Assembly (NCBI GenBank): GCA_022071975.1
Contig: JAJVIO010000001.1
Coordinates: 23,844 to 80,682, forward strand
Source of the DNA: Planctomycetota bacterium
GTDB lineage: Bacteria; Planctomycetota; UBA8742; UBA2392
Direction of reading: 5' to 3'
Length of the DNA: 56,839 nt
Below the pieces are notes generated by a model. It was not told where the DNA came from. It searched no databases and worked only from the letters and a program-made list of their open reading frames with translations. Below, in pieces: positions 1-7,268 of this stretch (the first letter of the stretch is position 1; every line of letters begins with the position of its first letter). The position numbers were made by a program, and so were the translations under genes.

Positions 1-227
1 CAGGGGGCTCCGCGCTGGTCGGCCTCAAGAAACGTCTTGGCGTCGCCGGGCCGGCATATCTCCACCACGGTGGCGGCCTCGGCGTAGTTCACCCCCTTGC
101 CGGCCATGATCTGCTGCAGGTTCAGCGTGTTCAGCACGCCGAAGCCGTTGGCCTTGCTGGCCTCCTGCACCTTCTCGACGGCCTTCTCGACTGACAGGGT
201 GGATTCAACACGAATGAAATCGCTCAT
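1..227 (-). CDS. DUF302 domain protein (C-terminus outside window)
   Basis: Only the first 75 codons are present; the gene runs off the left edge. The ATG at 227 follows a purine-rich GGGAGAAGG ribosome-binding site. The visible N-terminus has the layout of DUF302 proteins: a V-E-S-x-x-S-V-E-K-A-V start, a G-F-G-V-L core and an E-I-C-R-P-G-D-A-K segment before the missing second half. DUF302 proteins are small cytoplasmic proteins of unknown biochemical function, often near redox or metal genes. No cysteine-based active site can be judged from this part. The family call rests on motif layout only. Confidence 0.7.
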   Translation of the reverse strand, partial: MSDFIRVESTLSVEKAVEKVQEASKANGFGVLNTLNLQQIMAGKGVNYAEAATVVEICRPGDAKTFLEADQRGAP

Positions 228-354
228 GGCCTTCTCCCGTTGTGCCGCCCTGTAGTAACGCCCGCCGGCGCCAATCTACTTCATGCCTCCCCGCGCGCTT
301 CAACCTTCGCCAAGGCTTCGGCGGACAAGTGCGCTTGCGGCTCCTGTTTCTGCC

Positions 355-418
355 GCCGGCCTCCTGCCGCCTGCCTTCTGCCGCCTGCCTCCTGCCTTCT
401 GCCGCCTGCCTCCTGCCA
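355..418. repeat. pyrimidine-rich CTGCC/CTTCTGCC low-complexity tract
   Basis: Imperfect repeats of CTGCCGCCTGCC and CTTCTGCC fill the gap between the DUF302 and M55 genes. The same composition recurs at about 4170-4240. Just to its left (307-352) lie the REP-like CGCCAAGGCTTCGGCGG and the reverse complement of a GAAACAGGAGCCGCAAGCGC element also seen at 24999 and 25558. No gene is supported here. Confidence 0.7.
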
Positions 419-419
419 C

Positions 420-1280
420 TCACTTCAACCAGCCCGGCTCTTCGTCCTCGGCGCGGCAGACCGCTTTCCAGGCGCGTTCGGCGGCCGCGATGGTGGTGTC
501 GGCCCTGGCTTCAATGGTGCGCTCGTCCACGCGCTCGATGCCCTGCACCTCGGCGGCCTTGGCGGCCATCTCGCGGCGATGGAACTCGACGCTGATGCTG
601 ACCGGGCACTTCGGCTTGTGCGGCTTCAGCTTGCCGGCCTTGAAGCGCCGCACGGCCTCGGCGGCGCCCTCGTTCAGCAGCTTGTGAGTCTTGGCCGGCG
701 GCAGGCAGAGGGCCGCTGTCGGGCCGTAGGTCGTCTTGGTGCCGACCCACACGAAGCCGTCCGGTATGGTCTCGCGCGCCTCGGCCTCGAGCTCATGGGC
801 GCCGGAAACCAGCCCCACCGGGATGTCCCAGTGGCCGACCACGGCGGCGTTCAGGGCCGTCTCGCCGACGATCTCGCCGTTGATGCGGATGTTGGTGACC
901 GCGGCGCCCACCCAGGTGTGCGAGAGCAGGCCGCCGGGCGTGCCGGCGCGCGAGTGGTAGCCGGTGAAGAACGCCAGGTCGAAGGTCTCGTCGCAGCCCT
1001 GGCTCTGGCACAGGGGCTTGTTGGCCGGGTGCGCCGGGCCGACCACCAGTTGCGCGGCCTCGTGCAGTTCCTCGAGGATCAGGTTGCGCATCACGCCGTG
1101 GCCGTCGCAGACCACGAACTCGGCGCCGGGGGCCTCGCGCAATGCGCCGGTGATGGCGGCGTTGACGTCGGCGGTCATCAGCTTGCGGGCGCGCTCGTAA
1201 GTCTTGCCCTCGGGCACCAGCTGGTCGCGGTGCACCACGCCGGTGACGCCTTCCATGTCGGCGGAGATGAAGATTCGCAT
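420..1280 (-). CDS. M55 family D-aminopeptidase (DppA-like)
   Basis: 286 aa. M55 enzymes are zinc-dependent D-amino peptidases; DppA of Bacillus cleaves D-Ala-containing peptides, so a role in peptidoglycan peptide use is likely. The metal-site motifs are visible: D8-x-E10 in ISADMEG, H61 in DGHG, H109 in FTGYHS and a Glu in the NGxxxGE segment near residue 140. The length fits the family (about 270-290 aa). I prefer the ATG at 1280 over an in-frame codon 27 nt upstream because AAGGAG sits six bases before it. It follows the haem lipoprotein gene on the same strand after a short gap, so the two may be cotranscribed. No signal peptide is seen, so it is probably cytoplasmic. Confidence 0.9.
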   Translation of the reverse strand: MRIFISADMEGVTGVVHRDQLVPEGKTYERARKLMTADVNAAITGALREAPGAEFVVCDGHGVMRNLILEELHEAAQLVVGPAHPANKPLCQSQGCDETFDLAFFTGYHSRAGTPGGLLSHTWVGAAVTNIRINGEIVGETALNAAVVGHWDIPVGLVSGAHELEAEARETIPDGFVWVGTKTTYGPTAALCLPPAKTHKLLNEGAAEAVRRFKAGKLKPHKPKCPVSISVEFHRREMAAKAAEVQGIERVDERTIEARADTTIAAAERAWKAVCRAEDEEPGWLK

Positions 1281-1316
1281 AAGCTGCTCCTTGGTTGCAT
1301 CGGCCACGGGCCGGTT

Positions 1317-1733
1317 TTACTTCCAGCGCGGCGCGCCTTCCTTGATCCAGTCGATCAACGTCTGTTGGTCTGCCTCGCTGAGCTCGGCTTCGATGCTGGG
1401 CGCGCCTTGCTCGTCGAAGGCGCGTGGCATCTTGCCCTCCACGGCCGTGATGTAGATCAGCCGCGACTTGCCGGGGTGGCCGGGGATCACGGTCCTGGTC
1501 TCGATCAGCTTGTCGTAGTCGAGGATCCAGTCCAGCGGCGTGGTCTCGCCGTAGGCTTTCTTGCCCGGCTGGCCGTGGCAGCCCCAGCAGTTGTCGCGAA
1601 GGACGGTGTAGGCGCGCTGGGCCAGCTCGTTGACGGGTGCCGGCGCGGCCGCGCGGGGCGCGGGCAGGCGGTCAGAGGCGCAGGCCGCAATCAACGCGGC
1701 GAGCGCGAGACAGGCAGGCAGGATTGATCGCAT
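1317..1733 (-). CDS. c-type haem-binding lipoprotein (planctomycete-like cytochrome domain)
   Basis: 138 aa. The N-terminus is a lipoprotein signal ending in a L-I-A-A-C lipobox, so the mature protein should be lipid-anchored outside the cytoplasm. One haem attachment site, C-W-G-C-H, follows at about residue 50 in the context R-D-N-C-W-G-C-H-G, which resembles the short cytochrome domains common in Planctomycetota. The C-terminal I-D-W-I-K-E-G-A segment is typical of these domains. The ATG at 1733 is preceded by TATCAT six bases upstream and has no Shine-Dalgarno sequence, consistent with a leaderless mRNA. Redox partner unknown. Confidence 0.85.
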   Translation of the reverse strand: MRSILPACLALAALIAACASDRLPAPRAAAPAPVNELAQRAYTVLRDNCWGCHGQPGKKAYGETTPLDWILDYDKLIETRTVIPGHPGKSRLIYITAVEGKMPRAFDEQGAPSIEAELSEADQQTLIDWIKEGAPRWK

Positions 1734-1739
1734 GGGAGG

Positions 1740-1745
1740 ATGATA
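1740..1745 (-). promoter_or_regulatory. -10 box of a leaderless promoter (TATCAT)
   Basis: TATCAT lies six bases before the ATG of the haem lipoprotein gene, leaving no room for a ribosome-binding site. It matches the TANNNT-N6/7-start pattern seen at several genes in the window. Confidence 0.55.
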
Positions 1746-1795
1746 GCTTGCGGTTGCGGGACTTGTCCTGACTCTTCCCGCCTGTCTGGTGCTTC

Positions 1796-1907
1796 GGAAC
1801 AGCGAATTACCAATTACCAATTACCAATGAACAATTGCCGATCACCCTTCAACTCTGTCTCCGCGGCATTGGTAATTGAAAATTGGTTATTGGTAATTTG
1901 CTGTTCC
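1796..1907. repeat. AT-rich inverted repeat with TTACCAA units
   Basis: Two arms of about 40 bases (1796-1835 and 1868-1907) are roughly 80 percent complementary and would form a long hairpin. Each arm starts with GGAACAGC and contains repeated TTACCAA units. Its AT-rich composition contrasts sharply with its surroundings. No ORF is contained. A MITE-like or STRR-like element is the best guess. Confidence 0.8.
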
Positions 1908-1936
1908 ACAAGGGAACAATCACCAGTGACATTCCA

Positions 1937-3373
1937 CTAGCGCAGGCCCATGCCGATCAGCACCAGGTTGGCGCCGGTCTTGATCAGGATGTCCGTGGGC
2001 AGGAAGTGGCGGATATCGAGGATGTAGCCGATCTCGCGCTCTTCCTCGGGCGTGAGGCCCAGGAACTCGCGCAGCCAGGCCAGCGGGTCGTCTTCTTCCT
2101 CGGTCGGCAGCTCCCAGTTCGGGGCGATGGTCATCAATTCCTCGGCAACCTCGAGGCGCGCCTCCAGCAGGCGCAGGTCGGAGATGCGCTCCACCACGCG
2201 GGGGAAGCGCTCGCGCACCAGGTAGCCGCACAGCACGCCGAGGCGCGCGACGTCCGGCATCAGGGTCACCTTCGAGAGGTACTCGCTCTCATCCACGATG
2301 ATGGTGCGCACCTCGTTGAGGGTGCGGCGCACTTTGCGGATGTCACTGCCGCTGTGGATGCGCAGCAGGCGCGTGGCGCTGATCACCGCGCGGTCGGCCA
2401 TCTCCGGGTGGGCCTTGCCGACCAGCCCCTCCCACTCCGCCATGCGCCATTCTACGCCGAGGATCTGCGCCCAGATGATGCGGGCGCGCTCCTCGGTGCC
2501 CAGGATGCGGCGGTCGAACAGCTTGTCGATGTAGGCGTGGCCGTCCACGTTGCCCTCGTAGGCCGAGTTGACCCACGAGCGCGCGATCACCTCATCGAGC
2601 GCCACCACCACCACCAGCCCCGGCACGGCGAAGAAGCGCCCGGCGGCCTCAAGCAGCGCGAGCCCCAGCTTGGGCGGGCAGCGGTCGAGGTCGTCCACGA
2701 ACAGGAAGCAGGGCAGGTGCGGGTCGGTCTGGCTGTGGCGGATGTGCTGGATGATCACATCCATCTGTTCCTTGAAGCGGCGCGGGAACAGGTAGCTGCG
2801 CGAGCGCTCAAGCAGCTTCTGCTGGCGGAAGCGGTCTTCGTTCAGGCTGGCGGCGTCGCTCAGCAGGCGGCTGGCATGGGCGAGCTCGGCCAGGGGCTGG
2901 TCCTGCACCACAAGCTGGCTGATCAGGTCGCTGGCGATCAGCACCGCGCGCTCGCCGGCGTCGGTGGCCTCGCGCGAGGTGATGGTGGTGGCGCTGGGGT
3001 AGCCCTTGCGGCGCATGGCGGCGCTGACGATCGCGTCCACCTGCTCGCCTGATGGCGCCGTGGGGTCGCCCTTGATGTCCACCCGGTCCCACAGGCTGAA
3101 CAGCATGCTGGCAAACGGGTCCGCGTCTTCCTTGTGGGCCCAGCCGTTGAACCAGCTGACCGTGGCGCCGGCCTGGCGGATGTGCTGGTCGATCAGCTTC
3201 AGCTGGGTGCTCTTGCCCGCGCCGTGGCTGCCGGTCAGCAGCGCGGTGCGCAGGGTGCTTTTTCCCTCTTCCAGCAGCATCCAGGCGGCGGCCTGGGCGG
3301 CCTGGTCGCACAGGTCATGCGCGAAAATCGGCATGCCGTCGGCTGTGAGAATGGTTCCGGCGTTGGTTGACAT
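1937..3373 (-). CDS. KAP family P-loop NTPase
   Basis: 478 aa. Walker A (G-S-H-G-A-G-K-S, residues 48-55) and Walker B (F-L-F-V-D-D-L-D-R-C, about residue 240) have the spacing and the D-D-L-D-R signature of KAP NTPases, a STAND-related group. Many KAP proteins have membrane helices inserted in the P-loop domain; none is evident here, so this looks like a soluble form. KAP NTPases occur in signalling and in phage or plasmid exclusion (for example PifA), but the role here is not shown. I choose the ATG at 3373 (M-S-T-N-A-G) because the 73 in-frame residues upstream look untranslated. No clear ribosome-binding site; CACAAT lies eight bases upstream. Confidence 0.85.
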   Translation of the reverse strand: MSTNAGTILTADGMPIFAHDLCDQAAQAAAWMLLEEGKSTLRTALLTGSHGAGKSTQLKLIDQHIRQAGATVSWFNGWAHKEDADPFASMLFSLWDRVDIKGDPTAPSGEQVDAIVSAAMRRKGYPSATTITSREATDAGERAVLIASDLISQLVVQDQPLAELAHASRLLSDAASLNEDRFRQQKLLERSRSYLFPRRFKEQMDVIIQHIRHSQTDPHLPCFLFVDDLDRCPPKLGLALLEAAGRFFAVPGLVVVVALDEVIARSWVNSAYEGNVDGHAYIDKLFDRRILGTEERARIIWAQILGVEWRMAEWEGLVGKAHPEMADRAVISATRLLRIHSGSDIRKVRRTLNEVRTIIVDESEYLSKVTLMPDVARLGVLCGYLVRERFPRVVERISDLRLLEARLEVAEELMTIAPNWELPTEEEDDPLAWLREFLGLTPEEEREIGYILDIRHFLPTDILIKTGANLVLIGMGLR

Positions 3374-3616
3374 CAGGACAGATTGTGGTGCGGGGCGGGC
3401 GCGCTGTCGAGTACGCAGTGCAAAGGTCCAAATAGACGCAGCCCGAGCGGCGTGGGGTCCCCTCGGGCTGCTGAAACGAGTGGTCCGTTCAGGAGAAGAA
3501 CGTAGCCCGCTCGCACGCATATTTACGAACAAGCCCGAAAAAAGTTCAACTGAAAATTCCGCCTCTTTCGCAGATTCGCTATGGGTCACCATGGCGTCAT
3601 GCCGCGCACCCGCTTG

Positions 3617-4042
3617 TCATGCGGGATACTCGATCTCGACGTACAGCTTGAACCGGCCCCGCGCCAGCAGCCGCCCGCCCGCGCGCGCCTCCGCGTCGAA
3701 CAGGCCCATGCCGTCCATGCGCTTCAGGCAGTCGCCCGTTACCTCGACCTGCTCACCCACGGCCGCGCGGCCTTGCAGTGTCACCCCGGTCAGGCCGGTC
3801 AGGTAGCCGCGCACAACCCGGCCGCCCTTGGATTGCGCGTACATGGCGTCGCCGGCGGCGATGGTCTGGGCGATGACCTCAAGCAGGGCGGCGTCTTCAA
3901 GGCCGTCGGGGCCCACGAAGGGCTCGCCCGCGCGGACCACGCGGCGGGCGCGGATGCGCTCGGCGCCGTATTCGGTGACTTCGTCGATCAACACCATCGG
4001 CGGCCGGTGCGGGATCAGGTCTCGGAAGGCGTGCGGGTCCAT
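3617..4042 (-). CDS. hotdog-fold 3-hydroxyacyl-ACP dehydratase-like protein (FabZ/ApeP type)
   Basis: 141 aa, the size of a single hotdog domain. The N-terminal L-I-P-H-R-P-P-M-V-L-I-D motif carries the His usual in FabZ-like dehydratases, and L-E-V-I-A-Q-T-I-A at about residue 54 supplies the Glu on the hotdog helix. The sequence is closer in style to the ApeP-type dehydratases of aryl-polyene and related polyketide/fatty-acid loci than to housekeeping FabZ. No fab, acp or ketosynthase gene adjoins it, so its pathway is open. Transcribed away from the glycosyltransferase gene. Confidence 0.75.
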   Translation of the reverse strand: MDPHAFRDLIPHRPPMVLIDEVTEYGAERIRARRVVRAGEPFVGPDGLEDAALLEVIAQTIAAGDAMYAQSKGGRVVRGYLTGLTGVTLQGRAAVGEQVEVTGDCLKRMDGMGLFDAEARAGGRLLARGRFKLYVEIEYPA

Positions 4043-4313
4043 GGATTCAGGTTTCAGGGGCCAGGTTTCAGGTGTCAGGGGCAGGGTACATCCGGATTCA
4101 CACTAACCTACCCCCTGCCTTGGCGCGTGGGCCGCGCGCTTCCGCCTTCACTGAAGCTGCGGCGGACAGATGCGCCACCTGCCGCCTGCTTCCTGCCGCC
4201 TGCCGCCTGCCGCCTGCTTCCTGCCTCCTGGCCTCCCCTCACCTTGACACCTGTCGCAACCGCCGCGAGACTTGGGGCCGCTCTGGTGGCCTTTCTGCTT
4301 CGCGGGGACTTGC
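4043..4313. repeat. intergenic repeats (CAGGTTTCAGG units and CTGCC tract)
   Basis: Directly upstream of the dehydratase start, CAGGTTTCAGGGGC and CAGGTTTCAGGTGTCAGG repeat in tandem (4050-4085). Further right, at about 4170-4240, the CTGCC/CTTCCTGCC tract seen near 355 recurs. No gene is supported in this divergent spacer. Confidence 0.6.
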
Positions 4314-5657
4314 GTGGATTCTCCTGCCGTACCAGCCGCCGGCGGCTACTGCGTCGTCATCCCTACCTATAATAACCGCAAGACGGTGCTTGATGTCGTC
4401 CGCAAGGTGCGCGCCGTCGCCGAGTGCGTGATCGTGGTGGACGATGGCTGCACCGACGACACCCCCGAGCTGCTGAAGTCCGAGCCCGTCATCTACCTGC
4501 GCCACAAGCGCAACCGCGGCAAAGGCGTCGCGCTGCGCACCGGATTCAAAAAGGCCCTCGAGCTCGGCTACCACCACGCCGTCACCATCGATTCCGACGG
4601 CCAGCACTTCCCCGACGAAATCCCCAAACTGGTCGAAGCCTCCCGCGCCAGCCCCGACGCCGTGGTGATCGGCGTGCGCGACATGAGCGGCGAGCACGTC
4701 CCCGGCCGCAGCAGCTTCGGGCGCATGTTCAGCAACTACTGGCTGAAGGTGGCCACCGGCATCGACGTGGGCGACACGCAAAGCGGCTTCCGCGTTTACC
4801 CGCTGCGGCACGTGACCCGCGTGTGGTGCTGGTCGCGGCGTTTCACCTACGAGTGCGAAGTGATCATCCGCATGGCCTGGGGCGGCTGCCCGATCCTGAA
4901 CGTGCCGGTCAAGGTCTACTACCCGCCCAAGGCCGAGCGCGTGAGCCACTTCAACCCGTTCTGGGACAACGTGCGCTTCACGGTGCTGTACCTGTACGCC
5001 AACTTCAGCCACCTGCTGATCCCGCTGCCCCACAAGCGCCTGGTGCGCCGCGAAGAGCCGATCTGGCAGGGCAGCATCGGCGCGTCGCTGAAGGCCCTGT
5101 GGCACCGCGCCCGCAAGCTGGCCGCCATCCCCGAGCACTTGAGCGAGGGCGGGCCCATCAAGCGCTTCCGCGCGCTGCTGCGCTACCTGGTGCACGAGAA
5201 GAACACTCCCGGCGAGCTCGGCCTCAGCGTCGGCATCGGCGCCTTCTGGGGCTGCAGCCCCTGGATCGGCTTCCACTGGATACTCGCGCTCTACTCGGCC
5301 ACGCGCCAGCACCTGAACCGCATCGCCTGCATCGCCGCCACCAACATCAGTTTCGGGCCGCTGACGGCCGTGATCGCCTTTGCCAGCATCTGGCTGGGCA
5401 AGCTGATGCTGGGTCAGCCGCTGCTGATGCCGCGCACCACGAACTGGCGGGTACTGAGCACCTTCGCCTGGAACAGCCTGGGCGCCTGGGTGCTGGGCAG
5501 CATCGTCGTGGGTCTGGCCGCCAGCTTCGCCACCGGGCTGGGCACCCTGTACGGAGTGCGCGCCCTGCGCCGCCGCAAGGCACAGGCGGAAACGCCCCAG
5601 CCTCGCGAATCCGCGGCCGATGCCGGCGCCCCCGAACCCCAGTCCAGTACCGCGTAG
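4314..5657 (+). CDS. GT2 glycosyltransferase fused to DUF2062
   Basis: 447 aa. Residues 10-215 are a family 2 glycosyltransferase of the dolichyl-phosphate-mannose-synthase type: V-V-I-P-T-Y-N-N nucleotide-binding start, V-V-D-D-G-C-T-D-D-T, the metal-binding D-S-D-G-Q-H and the G-D-T-Q-S-G-F-R-V-Y acceptor motif. Residues 280-420 are a DUF2062 membrane domain with hydrophobic helices (H-E-K-N-T-P-G-E-L-G-L-S-V-G-I-G, then G-I-A-F-W-G-C-S-P region). Such fusions probably transfer sugar from a nucleotide donor to a polyprenyl phosphate at the membrane. The GTG at 4314 with CGGGGA just upstream is a better start than the in-frame TTG at 4272. The stop codon lies in the REP element that follows. 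Confidence 0.85.
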   Translation: MDSPAVPAAGGYCVVIPTYNNRKTVLDVVRKVRAVAECVIVVDDGCTDDTPELLKSEPVIYLRHKRNRGKGVALRTGFKKALELGYHHAVTIDSDGQHFPDEIPKLVEASRASPDAVVIGVRDMSGEHVPGRSSFGRMFSNYWLKVATGIDVGDTQSGFRVYPLRHVTRVWCWSRRFTYECEVIIRMAWGGCPILNVPVKVYYPPKAERVSHFNPFWDNVRFTVLYLYANFSHLLIPLPHKRLVRREEPIWQGSIGASLKALWHRARKLAAIPEHLSEGGPIKRFRALLRYLVHEKNTPGELGLSVGIGAFWGCSPWIGFHWILALYSATRQHLNRIACIAATNISFGPLTAVIAFASIWLGKLMLGQPLLMPRTTNWRVLSTFAWNSLGAWVLGSIVVGLAASFATGLGTLYGVRALRRRKAQAETPQPRESAADAGAPEPQSSTA

Positions 5658-5755
5658 TGGCATTCGCGTCCCGCGAATGAGTCCCGTCGGCCTCCGGCCG
5701 ACGGCTGCGGCTTGAAGCCGCAGCAACTCATGCGCAAGATGCGCATGCCACTACG
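5653..5755. repeat. compound REP element with perfect 11-bp terminal inverted repeats
   Basis: The ends CGTAGTGGCAT and ATGCCACTACG are exact inverted repeats. Inside are four small palindromes: CATTCGCG/CGCGAATG, CGTCGGCC/GGCCGACG, GCTGCGGC/GCCGCAGC and CATGCGC/GCGCATG. It begins at the stop codon of the glycosyltransferase gene and could act as a mRNA 3' stabiliser or transcription end. Confidence 0.85.
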
Positions 5756-5801
5756 CCGCGGAACTGGCAGGTGCGCGGTGGAACCTTGCAAACCGCGTCG
5801 C

Positions 5802-5807
5802 TAGACT
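5802..5807 (+). promoter_or_regulatory. -10 box of a leaderless promoter (TAGACT)
   Basis: TAGACT lies seven bases upstream of the ATG at 5815; no ribosome-binding site is present. Confidence 0.5.
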
Positions 5808-5814
5808 GTTGCCC

Positions 5815-6351
5815 ATGCAATCAAAAGCGAAGACCGTGAAAGAGTACTTTTCCGAGCTGCCGGAAGATCGCCGCAAGGCGCTGCAGGCATTGCGCGAAGT
5901 CATCCTCAAGAACATCGACAGCACGTACAAAGAGGGCATGGGCTACGGTATGCCCGGCTGGTCGGTGCCGCACAGCGTGTACCCGCCAGGCTACCACTGC
6001 GACCCCAGCGTGCCGCTGCCCTACGCCGGCTACGCCAGCCAGAAGAACCACATGTCGCTCTACCTCATGAGCGTGTACATGAACCCGGAACTGGAAAAGT
6101 GGTTCCGGGAAGCCTGGAAGAAGTCCGGCAAGAAACTCGACATGGGCAAGTCCTGCATCCGCTTCAAGAAGCTGGACGATGTCGCCCTGGACGTAGTCGG
6201 CGAAGCCATCAAGCGCATGCCGGCAACGGACTACGTCGCCTTGTACGAAAGAACCCTCGGAAGCCGCCGCAAGCCGGCGAAAAAGAAGTCAGCCGCCGGG
6301 AAGTCAGCCGCCAAAAAACCGGCCGCAAAGAAATCCGCGCGCAAGAAGTAG
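5815..6351 (+). CDS. DUF1801 (YdhG-like) protein with Lys/Ala-rich tail
   Basis: 178 aa. The first 145 residues fit the DUF1801 iron-chaperone-like fold: Y-F-S-E-L-P-E-D-R-R start, M-G-Y-G-M-P-G-W, N-H-M-S-L-Y-L-M and a late G-K-S-C-I-R-F-K-K segment. The last 30 residues are repeats of K-K-S-A-A / K-K-P-A-A, like the basic tails of histone-H1-like bacterial proteins, so nucleic-acid binding is possible but unproven. The ATG at 5815 is chosen over an in-frame TTG at 5809 because TAGACT sits seven bases before it. Confidence 0.75.
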   Translation: MQSKAKTVKEYFSELPEDRRKALQALREVILKNIDSTYKEGMGYGMPGWSVPHSVYPPGYHCDPSVPLPYAGYASQKNHMSLYLMSVYMNPELEKWFREAWKKSGKKLDMGKSCIRFKKLDDVALDVVGEAIKRMPATDYVALYERTLGSRRKPAKKKSAAGKSAAKKPAAKKSARKK

Positions 6352-6405
6352 CCGCCCATGCATGGGTGTTTTCGCGCGCCGCGCGGGACGTTAAAACCAT
6401 AACCC

Positions 6406-6972
6406 ATGAATGAACCTGCACGCATCGGCATTGTGACCGTCTCCGACCGCGCCGCGCGCGGCGAGTACGAAGACAAGGGCGGCCCCGCCATTCTTGATGA
6501 GCTCCACAAGATCCTGATCAGCGACTGGGAGGCCGTCGAAGTCGTCATTCCCGACGAAATCGACATCATCCAGGAAACGCTGATCGATCTCTGCGACGAC
6601 GAGCAGTGCAGCCTGGTCGTAACCACCGGCGGCACCGGCCCGGCCGAGCGCGACGTCACACCCGACGCCACAGCCGCGGTGTGCACCAAGATGATGCCCG
6701 GCTTCGGCGAGCTGATGCGGCTCGAAAGCCTCAAGGCCGTGCCCACGGCGATTCTGTCGCGCCAGACGGCCGGCATTCGCGGAAAGACGCTGATCGTGAA
6801 CCTGCCCGGCAACCCGCCCGCCATCCACGACTGCCTGATGGCGGTGTTTCCGGCCATCCCCTACTGCATCGACCTGCTGGAAGGCCCGTACCTCGAGACG
6901 GACGAGGAGTACTGCAAAGCCTTCCGCCCCAAACACGCCAAACGCCAACCCCCAGCGCAGGAGCAGGGGTAG
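6406..6972 (+). CDS. mog: molybdopterin adenylyltransferase (Mog/MoaB family)
   Basis: 188 aa. The central T-T-G-G-T-G-P-A-E-R-D-V-T-P-D-A-T motif is diagnostic of the MogA/MoaB family, which adenylylates molybdopterin before molybdate insertion. The later L-P-G-N-P-P-A-I motif is also typical. No other molybdenum-cofactor gene is in the window. The last 25 codons (E-T-D-E-E-Y-C-K-A-F-R-P-K-H to the stop) recur as a diverged copy at 9599-9676, after the TPR and unknown genes. The start ATG at 6406 is preceded by an AT-rich stretch without a clear ribosome-binding site. Confidence 0.9.
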   Translation: MNEPARIGIVTVSDRAARGEYEDKGGPAILDELHKILISDWEAVEVVIPDEIDIIQETLIDLCDDEQCSLVVTTGGTGPAERDVTPDATAAVCTKMMPGFGELMRLESLKAVPTAILSRQTAGIRGKTLIVNLPGNPPAIHDCLMAVFPAIPYCIDLLEGPYLETDEEYCKAFRPKHAKRQPPAQEQG

Positions 6973-7268
6973 CAGGAAAGCCCAGTGTCTCGCGGAAGCT
7001 TCTCTGGCCCGGCGGCGGCACGGCCGAACGGTTCGGGTCAACTGGGCCGACGGTGTATGGAACTGCCCCTTCAGCGCCGTCACCCTCGGGCAGCTCGACC
7101 TAAACGCTCGCGGAAGCGCACTCGCTGGAGTACTGCTCCGCGCCGGGAGCCTTCTTCGAGTAACTGGCGTGCAACTTGATCATGACGACCTACTGCAGAA
7201 GTTGTTTCACCAGCACGGGCAAGCTCGTTGCACTCTCGCAGGAGCCTTGCTGCTGTTAGCATGCCTGC
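6973..7268. other. gap between mog and TPR gene 1
   Basis: About 300 bases without a convincing gene. The first 35 bases after the mog stop share GTGTCTCGC with the sequence after the broken mog copy at 9676, so the left join of the inserted block is close to here. The remainder may be decayed coding sequence upstream of the TPR gene. Confidence 0.4.
7257..7262 (+). promoter_or_regulatory. -10 box of a leaderless promoter (TAGCAT)
   Basis: TAGCAT lies six bases before the ATG of TPR gene 1; an in-frame TAG at 7257 rules out a longer protein. Confidence 0.5.

Noticed and set aside
240..1727. Long plus-strand open frames opposite the M55 and haem lipoprotein genes
   Set aside because: Low-complexity Ala/Gly/His/Arg composition without domains; they are antisense shadows of GC-rich genes. 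The same holds for the long frames opposite the KAP, GT2, sigma-toroid, histidine kinase, nrdJ and prophage genes.
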